This document shows, one piece after another, positions 6,592 to 11,943 of a DNA stretch of 11,943 bases. How positions within the stretch are numbered: the first letter of the stretch is position 1; every line of letters starts with the position of its first letter. A program made the translations under genes and the position numbers. Under the pieces are notes generated by a model, which saw only the letters and a program-made list of their open reading frames with translations, searched no databases and was not told where the DNA came from. Source of the DNA: Caldifarciminota bacterium UBA3073 (lineage in GTDB: Bacteria > Hydrothermota > UBA3073); assembly GCA_002366725.1 (NCBI GenBank), contig DFBT01000088.1:1-11943 (forward strand), in the 5' to 3' direction.

Positions 6592-6635
6592 AAATAACAA
6601 AGTATTGGAGAGTTGAAATTATACAGGGAGGTTTT

Positions 6636-7073
6636 ATGGAGATAAAGGGAAACAGAAATGTTGCGAGGGTTACAGTTCACGGGGTACCAGATAAGCCGGG
6701 AGAGGCGGGAAGGTTGTTCGACACACTGGGGGAACACAATGTTAATGTAGAACTTATATCACCCAGTCCGGGTGAGGGCAGGACCATGGACATTTCGTTC
6801 GCCGTGACGGCAGATGACCTCGAAAATGTGGTTAATATAATAAAAAAACTCTATTCACACAAGATTTCGTTTGATAAGGAGGTGGCAATGCTTTCTCTAT
6901 ACTCCGATGGGCTGGGAAAGAGCCCCGGGGTTGCGGGAAAGGTATTCTCTACGCTCGGGGACAATGACATAAATATAGAATTGATAAGTGCCTCTATAAA
7001 CTCCATCAGTGCCCTGATAAAGGAAAAATATCTTGAAAAGTCAATAGAAATATTAAAACAAACCCTCGATTGA
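6636..7073 (+). CDS. Stand-alone double ACT-domain protein (aspartokinase regulatory-tail type)
   Basis: A 145-residue protein made of two ACT domains, about residues 9-74 and 84-144, with no catalytic domain. The first has V-A-R-V-T-V-x-G-V-P-D-K-P-G, a following helix L-F-D-T-L and N-V-E-L-I-S, then M-D-I-S-F-A-V. The second has K-S-P-G-V-A-G-K-V-F-S-T-L and I-N-I-E-L-I-S. This arrangement is that of the tandem ACT region of lysine- or threonine-sensitive aspartate kinase, which binds the end-product amino acid. The start was set at 6636 because GGGAGG (6626-6631) precedes that ATG by four bases; an open frame extends upstream to 6555 but runs through the palindromic repeat. It may regulate an aspartokinase encoded elsewhere or sense an amino acid on its own; the partner is unknown. 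Confidence 0.88.
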   Translation: MEIKGNRNVARVTVHGVPDKPGEAGRLFDTLGEHNVNVELISPSPGEGRTMDISFAVTADDLENVVNIIKKLYSHKISFDKEVAMLSLYSDGLGKSPGVAGKVFSTLGDNDINIELISASINSISALIKEKYLEKSIEILKQTLD

Positions 7074-7140
7074 TGGAGCCAGGATTCATTCCACATTTAC
7101 CTGCACGGGTGTTAGTCAGAACTTTCTATGAGAACCTAAT

Positions 7141-7154
7141 CCGCCCACAGGCGG
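7141..7154. repeat. Short G+C hairpin between convergent genes
   Basis: CCGCC (7141-7145) pairs with GGCGG (7150-7154) around a 4-base loop, in the 115-base gap between the ACT gene and the converging DUF456 gene. It may help separate the two transcripts, but there is no U-tract on either strand. Nothing else is evident in 7074-7188. Confidence 0.4.
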
Positions 7155-7188
7155 GCGTCGGGCAAGTGATGCATGATTTGAGCTCGTG

Positions 7189-7674
7189 TTACGCCAGAAT
7201 TCCGTAAATTATAAGACCCGTCATTGTAAGTGCTATTAAAATTCTCATCAGAGACCCTGCAAAGAACCCAATCACAGCCCCCAATCCCGCTCTTGCACTT
7301 TCTTCCACCTTTCCCGCCCTCAGTAACTCGCCAATAAATGCGCCCAAAAAAGGACCTACGAGTAGTCCCACAATGTTTCCCACGAGAAAACCCACAAATG
7401 CCCCAATGATAGCACCGATGAAACCGAATTTGGAAGCGCCAAATTTTTTCGCACCCACGGATGTGGCAACATAATTTACCACAAGGGAGAAGGCGGTCAG
7501 GAAGGCAAGGACAACATATATACCTCTACCAATCCTATCGAACCCAAAGCCAAATCCATATGCGATACTGCCGAGGAATATAAGAGGTTCACCTGGAAGA
7601 AAAGGAACAACAGTACCAAGAAGACCAACAACTACCAAAAGAACGGTAATTATTGCAATAAATATGCCCAACAT
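7189..7674 (-). CDS. DUF456 family glycine-zipper membrane protein
   Basis: About 161 residues, the usual size of DUF456 proteins. The first helix leads into the family signature V-G-L-L-G-T-V-V-P-F-L-P-G-E-P-L-I-F-L-G. A second and third hydrophobic stretch follow, then a glycine-zipper region with G-x-x-x-G spacing (G-F-I-G-A-I-I-G-A-F-V-G and onward) and a last helix near the C terminus. It is an inner-membrane protein of unknown role. The ATG at 7674 was chosen because it puts the first helix at the N terminus as in the family. A TTG at 7737 in the same frame would overlap the preceding gene by 20 bases and add an atypical Cys/Trp-rich leader. Neither start has a strong ribosome-binding site. 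Probably co-transcribed with the upstream barrel-like gene, 43 bases away. Confidence 0.8.
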   Translation of the reverse strand: MLGIFIAIITVLLVVVGLLGTVVPFLPGEPLIFLGSIAYGFGFGFDRIGRGIYVVLAFLTAFSLVVNYVATSVGAKKFGASKFGFIGAIIGAFVGFLVGNIVGLLVGPFLGAFIGELLRAGKVEESARAGLGAVIGFFAGSLMRILIALTMTGLIIYGILA

Positions 7675-7717
7675 AAGTGGTGGACCACAAAAACACCATT
7701 TCTGAATAAGCTTTTTT

Positions 7718-8386
7718 CTACTCCCCAATCCAACCAAATACTATCCCGGCAGAGAACGAAGGGCCCTTCAAACCAAAATCTGGTTCATTTTTCACCATTG
7801 CCCCATCCTCGAGCTTCCAGTCTCCTCCAAAATCATGAATATAGCCTGCCTTCGCAAACATACTAATGAAACTCCCGAGTCTATAGACACCCGCAAGTGA
7901 AAGTGATAGAATTGTGCTATTTGTGTGTGCGGTAAATGTCCTGCCGGCACCTCCGGGGGTAAGAAGTTCATTGAAATCAACATCGCCGAGGTCCGGTCTT
8001 GAATAAAGGGTGATATTCCTTCCTCCGATACCAAGTAAAGGGAAGAGGGCAATCATCCTCCCAAGTGGAAATAGATATCCGACTTCAAAGAGCCCATATC
8101 CCATATCAATCTTGATACTCAGTGAATCACTTTCTGTCTCTATGCTCCCACCTCTACCAGAGCCACCTATTATCACATTTGAGACGACACCGTATCCACT
8201 ACCTCCCCAGGCGTAAGCCATATTTTCTATCTCTTTTATCCCGTGCTCTGAAAATCTTTCATTCAACTCCGCCGCATCGCATGAAATTCTGCCAAATTCA
8301 AACCCTCCAAAACCTCCCGATATCTCGCGACCACAGAGTGAGATCGCCATGAGCATAGATATCAGCACCGATACTTTTCTCCTCAT
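7718..8386 (-). CDS. Secreted beta-rich protein, possible outer-membrane barrel
   Basis: A 222-residue protein with a classical signal peptide (M-R-R-K then a hydrophobic stretch to about residue 18, small residues after). The mature part alternates polar and aromatic/hydrophobic residues in short strands with Gly/Asn turns, for example Y-G-L-F-E-V-G-Y-L-F-P-L-G, then L-S-L-S-L-A-G-V-Y-R-L-G and F-A-K-A-G-Y-I-H-D-F-G-G-D-W. This pattern fits a small outer-membrane beta-barrel. I recognise no named family. The ATG at 8386 was preferred over one at 8404 because GGAGGG lies 4 bases before it. The upstream region holds a foldback heptamer array that reaches to within 18 bases of the start, so expression may depend on it. 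Confidence 0.75.
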   Translation of the reverse strand: MRRKVSVLISMLMAISLCGREISGGFGGFEFGRISCDAAELNERFSEHGIKEIENMAYAWGGSGYGVVSNVIIGGSGRGGSIETESDSLSIKIDMGYGLFEVGYLFPLGRMIALFPLLGIGGRNITLYSRPDLGDVDFNELLTPGGAGRTFTAHTNSTILSLSLAGVYRLGSFISMFAKAGYIHDFGGDWKLEDGAMVKNEPDFGLKGPSFSAGIVFGWIGE

Positions 8387-8403
8387 ATACCCTCCACCTT
8401 TCA

Positions 8404-8572
8404 ATTTTCAATTGACTATCGACAATTGTTATTGGCTAATAGGTTTTTAAAATTTTCGATTTTCAATAATCAATCATAAATCGTCAATCGTCAATCGTCA
8501 ATCGTCAACCATAAATTGTCAATCGTCAACAGCCAATCGTCAATAGTCAATCGTCAATAGTCAATTGAAAAT
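8404..8572. repeat. Foldback element with a 7-bp-period array
   Basis: Positions 8465-8562 are 14 in-phase heptamers, each starting with AA. Seven are exact AATCGTC, the rest variants (AATAGTC, AATTGTC, AACAGCC, AACCATA, AATCATA, AATAATC). The whole is bounded by an inverted repeat: 8404-8423 matches the complement of 8553-8572 at 19 of 20 positions, with 16 bp perfect (8404-8419 and 8557-8572). The left arm also contains heptamers on the opposite strand (for example AATTGTC read from the minus strand near 8423-8429). On the minus strand each unit ends in GACGATT, so TTGAC recurs every 7 bases upstream of the barrel-like gene. The region 8387-8583 otherwise holds no gene. Confidence 0.9.
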
Positions 8573-8583
8573 AGGTCTCTGCT

Positions 8584-9111
8584 CTAATTTAAGAACAGAT
8601 AACTCCTCCACCTATCATCCGGTATATTGAAATTGCTTCGAAACATAAAGAAATAGTGGGGACGCTTGGGTTTCCTGACAAGTTTTATACCCGCCTCTTT
8701 CGGTGTGCGATTACCCTTACGGTTGTTACACACCATACAGGAGCAAACGAGATTCCCCCAGGAGTCATCGCCTCCTCTGGTCTTTGGAATTACATGGTCA
8801 CAGGTCATTGGTACACCCTTTATCCCACAATATTGACAGCTATATCCATCCCTCTTCATAATATTTTTTCTCGTCAGGGGAATTGCGGGCCGTCTGAGAT
8901 GTATGTAACTCTGAAGGCGGATAATGCTGGGACTGTCAAACGCCATAGTGGAGCTGTGAATCTGCCATTTAAAACTCTCAACAATTTCTGCTTTACCAAG
9001 CCATAAAAGAATAACTGCCCTTCTCATCCTCGTTATAGAAAGGGCTTCGTAGCTCCGATTTAACACCAAAACAGGTGTTTTCAACCTATCGTTTGTACAA
9101 TCCTCCATCAT
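8584..9111 (-). CDS. HNH endonuclease domain protein
   Basis: A 175-residue protein with a complete zinc-containing HNH module. C92-x-x-C95 and C125-x-x-C128 form the zinc site. D105-H106 (D-H-V-I-P) starts the catalytic hairpin, N120 sits in W-G-N-L-V and N129/N130 in C-N-N-R-K-G. The C-terminal N-R-T-P-K-E-A-G-I-K-L is typical of a widespread stand-alone bacterial HNH family. The N-terminal 80 residues (V-L-V-L-N-R-S-Y-E-A-L and R-R-A-V-I-L-L-W-L-G-K-A) also match that family, so this is not a truncated homing enzyme. The biological role is not known; DNA nicking or cutting is the presumed activity. The ATG overlaps the stop of the TPR gene (ATGA), implying translational coupling. Confidence 0.9.
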   Translation of the reverse strand: MMEDCTNDRLKTPVLVLNRSYEALSITRMRRAVILLWLGKAEIVESFKWQIHSSTMAFDSPSIIRLQSYIHLRRPAIPLTRKNIMKRDGYSCQYCGIKGVPMTCDHVIPKTRGGDDSWGNLVCSCMVCNNRKGNRTPKEAGIKLVRKPKRPHYFFMFRSNFNIPDDRWRSYLFLN

Positions 9112-10271
9112 TTACCTTTATCCCACCACCTTTCCTCTTTTGCCTTGTCCAATTGAGTTCGTGCCCTCTTTATTCCCTTTGTTGCGTAATCGACCCAATG
9201 CGGGTCGTTCGTCAAAGTCTTTGTCCTGTTATACTCGTTGATAGCACTCTGATAATTGGATATGGCGGCATCCCAATTTCTTACCTTAAATGCGGCATCG
9301 GCCTTTGCCATATAGAGGTCGCCCGAGAGAGTAACTAAAATACCGTCATTGGGTGCAATTGTAAATGCTCTCTTCAGATATGTGTTTGTCTCGTTCCAGT
9401 TCTTAACTCTTATGAGCAAATCAACTAAGTGGTAGTAGAAACTCGGCTGCGTGGAATCGATCTCTATTGCCCTCTTGTAATGTCTTACCGCCTCATCGTA
9501 TTTCTTCTCATCTACACATACATCGCCCAATCTCACCCAGCACCCAGCATACTCGGGAGACTGCTCAAGTATATAACTAAACTGCTCCCCAGCCAGTGCA
9601 TACTGACCCATTGACACATATGCGTCTCCCAAGTACAATCTCACCTCTATGTCTTCCGGGTGCTCTTGTAAAACCGCCTCAAGTTCTCGAATTCCATCTT
9701 CATGCAGTCCAAGCTGTACATACAATTTACCCAGACTGTATCTTATATTAATATCGTCTGGAGCAAGTCCATGCGCCTTCTCATAGTATCTAAGTGCCTC
9801 TTCTGCATCTCCCATCTTTTCGTTCACATAACCCTTGCCGTAAAAGCCGTGTGCATCCTCGGGGTCAACTTCAAGCGCCCTATCGTACTGCTGCAGTGCA
9901 AGTTGATATTTTTTCTCATCCGTATACAATCTACCAAGGCCGTGGTAACCCTTCAACTCCTTCGGCAGGGTGCTGATGAGATGCTTGTAAGCAAGTTCAG
10001 CCTCTCCGTAATTCCTCACTATAATGTATGTCTTTGCGAGGTCAAGATATGCATCCACAAAAGTTGTGCTCTCGGCGATCGCCTGGTTATAATTCCTTAT
10101 CGCATCCTCGTACTGCCCGTTCTTGAAATATTCAAACCCCGACGAATGATACTTCTTTGCCTCAGATATGGCGGGCTTCTTCTCCTTTGGCAGTTGCTCG
10201 ACCTTCGGTTGAGGCGCACAGCCGAATATGAGTAAAAGAACACAACATATTATCCCCGCATTTAATCTCAT
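9108..10271 (-). CDS. TPR-repeat lipoprotein
   Basis: A 387-residue lipoprotein. Residues 1-17 form a signal peptide ending in I-F-G before C18, a plausible lipobox, followed by a Pro/Lys-rich linker. From about residue 39 to 370 the chain is built of roughly nine tetratricopeptide repeats with typical W/Y-G-A-Y-A-P spacing, for example Y-F-K-N-G-Q-Y-E-D-A-I-R-N-Y-N-Q-A-I and E-K-K-Y-D-E-A-V-R-H-Y-K-R-A-I-E-I-D. Such scaffolds hold partner proteins in the envelope; the partner is unknown. AAAGGAGGT lies just before the ATG. The gene starts 12 bases after the preceding lipoprotein gene and overlaps the HNH gene, so the three form one transcription unit. Confidence 0.9.
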   Translation of the reverse strand: MRLNAGIICCVLLLIFGCAPQPKVEQLPKEKKPAISEAKKYHSSGFEYFKNGQYEDAIRNYNQAIAESTTFVDAYLDLAKTYIIVRNYGEAELAYKHLISTLPKELKGYHGLGRLYTDEKKYQLALQQYDRALEVDPEDAHGFYGKGYVNEKMGDAEEALRYYEKAHGLAPDDINIRYSLGKLYVQLGLHEDGIRELEAVLQEHPEDIEVRLYLGDAYVSMGQYALAGEQFSYILEQSPEYAGCWVRLGDVCVDEKKYDEAVRHYKRAIEIDSTQPSFYYHLVDLLIRVKNWNETNTYLKRAFTIAPNDGILVTLSGDLYMAKADAAFKVRNWDAAISNYQSAINEYNRTKTLTNDPHWVDYATKGIKRARTQLDKAKEERWWDKGK

Positions 10272-10283
10272 GTTACCTCCTTT

Positions 10284-11696
10284 CTATTTCTCAGTTTCCA
10301 ATTTCTCCTCTTTACCTTTTACCTCACTCCTTACGGGCGAACGCTCACAAATCAGGGTGTTCCTACTGTCCTTTGCCCTCGCAGTGAGAAAGTAAGTCAC
10401 CTTGGGGTTGATTGTTCTATATGTGGGGTTCCCGGCAAACGCAGATATAACCTTATCCCAATCGGACAGAATCTCTTTCCTGCAGAATATGGGAGTCCCG
10501 ACGGCATTGGCAACCCTTGCCCTCAGCTCAAATCCCTTCTCGGGGTCGGCAATTAAATAGGACGGAAATTCCTCGAGATACGACAGATTTTTTTCATATC
10601 TATCTATTGTATCCCCCCCCATGGTAACCTCAACAAAATGTGAATGGATAATCGGCTCAATATCGCTGCCCTCGGGTGGGTAGGAACCGTGCTCTCTTTT
10701 ATAATTTTCGATAGCCTCCGCCATTTCACTCAGGGTCACATTTGCCTTCAGAATTTTCGCAGATTTCTGTACATCCTTTCTCAGAGTGCCTTCGTACTTT
10801 AACATTATTGTCTTAGCCCTTTTGAGCCCCTTAATCCCATTTACCAGAGAGATCAAGTCGTCCTTCAGTATCTCCTGAGACCTGTACTGGTTAATACCCT
10901 GTTTTACATCTTCCATAATCTGCATAAGAGATGAGTCAAATGCCGAGGTGTCAAGTAAAGCCTCTACATTGGCAAACTCCCTCTCCGGTATAACAACCTG
11001 CTTCTCGGTAACTGCCTGGTGGGTGAGGTATGCATCGTAGACCTTGAATGTACTGGATATCGCATCTACCCCATCTATCGCCTCCGTAACCCTTACTGAA
11101 TCAAGTGGTAGCTCTGTAAGCCTATCTTTCAGTCTATCCAATAAGTGCACTACCTCGTCGCTCTTCCCTATGAGGTTGTTATCAATCTCCGATACGAGAG
11201 AATCGGGTTTCATTCCATTCAGAATATCCAGCATCTCCTTGAATTCATCCCCTGTATTTATGTTCACCGTTGGTATCTTTATCGCTTCAACCTCCAGTGT
11301 ATATTGAGAGATGAGACCTTCGATCTTCTTCATATGAGAAAGTAGTGCTGCCATCGTAGAGGAATCCAGCACGGGCTCTGCCTGTCTTTTTACATTCGCC
11401 AGCATACTCGACACATTTTCCAACTGATTACTCGCATTTTCTATCTTTGCCGAATGTATCGCGGCGTCATCATTCTCTTTAGTCCTCACCCTCAAAAAAT
11501 ACGGATTCAAAACAGTCTCCAGGTCAGCTCCCTCCCCGGGATAAGTTCCATTGTCAACCCAGTATTCCTCAAGCGCATTTTTCACCCCCCTTAGGCTTCT
11601 CTCGGCGTCTGTTATCATCGCCATGTCGCGGTATCCACCACCCCCCTGACAGGCCAAAACCGTCAATACCACGAGTGGCAGGACTTTCTTATACAT
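10284..11696 (-). CDS. Large coiled-coil lipoprotein with two pseudopilin-like YP motifs
   Basis: A 470-residue lipoprotein: signal peptide with T-V-L-A before C16, then a Gly-rich spacer. Residues 41-70 (A-L-E-E-Y-W-V-D-N-G-T-Y-P-G-E-G ending L-N-P-Y-F) and 328-357 (A-I-E-N-Y-K-R-E-H-G-S-Y-P-P-E-G) are copies of one motif. It resembles the helix-plus-YP segment of GspG-type pseudopilins and related lipoproteins, here without any prepilin cleavage site. Between them lies a long helical, probably coiled-coil region (about 75-310). Residues 360-450 are mixed alpha/beta with the I-F-C and L-I-C cysteines. GGGGAGGAA precedes the ATG by two bases. It is the first gene of the unit with the TPR lipoprotein and HNH genes. 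Function unknown; an envelope structural or secretion-accessory role is inferred. Confidence 0.82.
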   Translation of the reverse strand: MYKKVLPLVVLTVLACQGGGGYRDMAMITDAERSLRGVKNALEEYWVDNGTYPGEGADLETVLNPYFLRVRTKENDDAAIHSAKIENASNQLENVSSMLANVKRQAEPVLDSSTMAALLSHMKKIEGLISQYTLEVEAIKIPTVNINTGDEFKEMLDILNGMKPDSLVSEIDNNLIGKSDEVVHLLDRLKDRLTELPLDSVRVTEAIDGVDAISSTFKVYDAYLTHQAVTEKQVVIPEREFANVEALLDTSAFDSSLMQIMEDVKQGINQYRSQEILKDDLISLVNGIKGLKRAKTIMLKYEGTLRKDVQKSAKILKANVTLSEMAEAIENYKREHGSYPPEGSDIEPIIHSHFVEVTMGGDTIDRYEKNLSYLEEFPSYLIADPEKGFELRARVANAVGTPIFCRKEILSDWDKVISAFAGNPTYRTINPKVTYFLTARAKDSRNTLICERSPVRSEVKGKEEKLETEK

Positions 11697-11755
11697 ATTC
11701 CTCCCCTGTTGATAGATATAGAAAACTTAATCTATTTATCCCTTTATAACCACTT

Positions 11756-11822
11756 ACCAACTAACCACCTAACAAACTAACTATTCAACTATCTAACAAA
11801 CTAACTATCCAACTAACAAACT
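11756..11822. repeat. 8-bp-period array between tRNA and lipoprotein operon
   Basis: Positions 11756-11819 divide into eight in-phase octamers, all starting with AC (ACCAACTA, ACCACCTA, ACAAACTA, ACTATTCA, ACTATCTA, ACAAACTA, ACTATCCA, ACTAACAA). A higher-order copy is also present: 11769-11790 and 11793-11814 are 22-mers differing at one base and offset by 24. The array fills most of the 132-base gap between the tRNA and the lipoprotein gene on the minus strand; the remainder (11697-11755) is AT-rich leader. Confidence 0.8.
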
Positions 11823-11828
11823 TTTTAA

Positions 11829-11901
11829 TGGAGCTGACGGGATTCGAACCCGTGACCTCTTGACTGCCAGTCAAGCGTTCTCCCAACTGAACTACAGCCC
11901 C
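11829..11901 (-). tRNA. tRNA-Ala (GGC anticodon)
   Basis: On the minus strand a 73-base cloverleaf: acceptor GGGGCTG with CAGCTCC, D arm GTTC/GAAC, anticodon stem CTTGA/TCAAG with loop CTGGCAG and anticodon GGC, T arm with GGTTCGAATCC core. The acceptor has G3 opposite U70, the alanine identity pair. The discriminator base is A. The 3' CCA is not encoded, as the genome continues TTAAAA. It reads GCC codons. Confidence 0.96.
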
Positions 11902-11943
11902 AGCTAAGCGCTTACAATGTTAGGGAATGTCCCAAAGTGTTGT

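Noticed and set aside
6555..6635. N-terminal extension of the ACT-domain gene to an ATG at 6555
   Set aside because: The extension runs through the palindromic repeat and has no homology-like pattern; the ATG at 6636 has GGGAGG at good spacing and begins just before the first ACT domain.
7675..7737. TTG start at 7737 for the DUF456 protein
   Set aside because: It would overlap the preceding gene, lacks a ribosome-binding site and adds 21 residues atypical for the family.
8387..8404. ATG at 8404 for the barrel-like protein
   Set aside because: The six extra codons translate the ribosome-binding site of the better start at 8386, and the signal peptide fits the shorter form.
8465..8562. CRISPR array
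   Set aside because: Units are 7 bp with no spacers; this is a short-period tandem array.
9702..10235. Plus-strand 177-codon frame opposite the TPR gene
   Set aside because: Shadow of the repeat-rich TPR coding sequence; composition is that of an antisense read and no start signal is present.

Overview
The window looks like a chromosome segment of an uncultured Gram-negative-type bacterium. Several products carry signal peptides or lipoboxes, one resembles an outer-membrane barrel, and most ribosome-binding sites are strong AGGAGG types. There are two textbook sigma-70/sigma-A promoters (TTGACA-17-TATAAT). From about 3866 onward the coding sequence is rich in AGA/AGG arginine and ATA isoleucine codons, as in many thermophile-like or candidate-phylum genomes. 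The intergenic spaces carry palindromic and short-period repeats of the kind seen in such lineages. A WOR-3-like or other FCB-group bacterium would fit, but that is inference; no marker gene here settles the taxonomy.

Left part (1-3860) is an AT-rich accessory zone. It holds a 66-residue membrane protein, a HIT/GalT-fold nucleotidyltransferase-like protein (DUF4922 type), a decayed N-terminal fragment of a REP-associated tyrosine transposase (minus strand), a complete IS110-family element, and a 102-codon orphan ORF that may be a remnant. The insertion sequence has its ORF close to the left end. A roughly 185-nt, strongly structured non-coding region follows the transposase, and the ends are matching inverted repeats. 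This is the layout of the IS1111 group, in which the 3' region encodes the bridge/seek RNA that guides insertion.

Middle part (3866-7073, plus strand) carries a NodB-type polysaccharide deacetylase, phosphopentomutase (deoB) from its own consensus promoter, and a stand-alone double-ACT-domain protein related to the regulatory tail of aspartokinase. A composite palindromic repeat lies between deoB and the ACT gene and supplies the last codons and stop of deoB.

Right part (7189-11901, minus strand) is read in two groups. Upstream comes tRNA-Ala(GGC), then an operon-like run of three genes: a 470-residue lipoprotein with two pseudopilin-like YP motifs, a TPR lipoprotein, and an HNH endonuclease that overlaps it by 4 bp. 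Next comes a secreted barrel-like protein followed by a DUF456 glycine-zipper membrane protein. Two unusual short-period arrays sit in this part: a 7-bp-period array bounded by near-perfect 20-bp inverted repeats ahead of the barrel-like gene, and an 8-bp-period array between the tRNA and the lipoprotein operon.

The most interesting items are the IS1111-type element with its candidate guide RNA and apparent insertion into a palindrome, the foldback heptamer element, and the transposase remnant.
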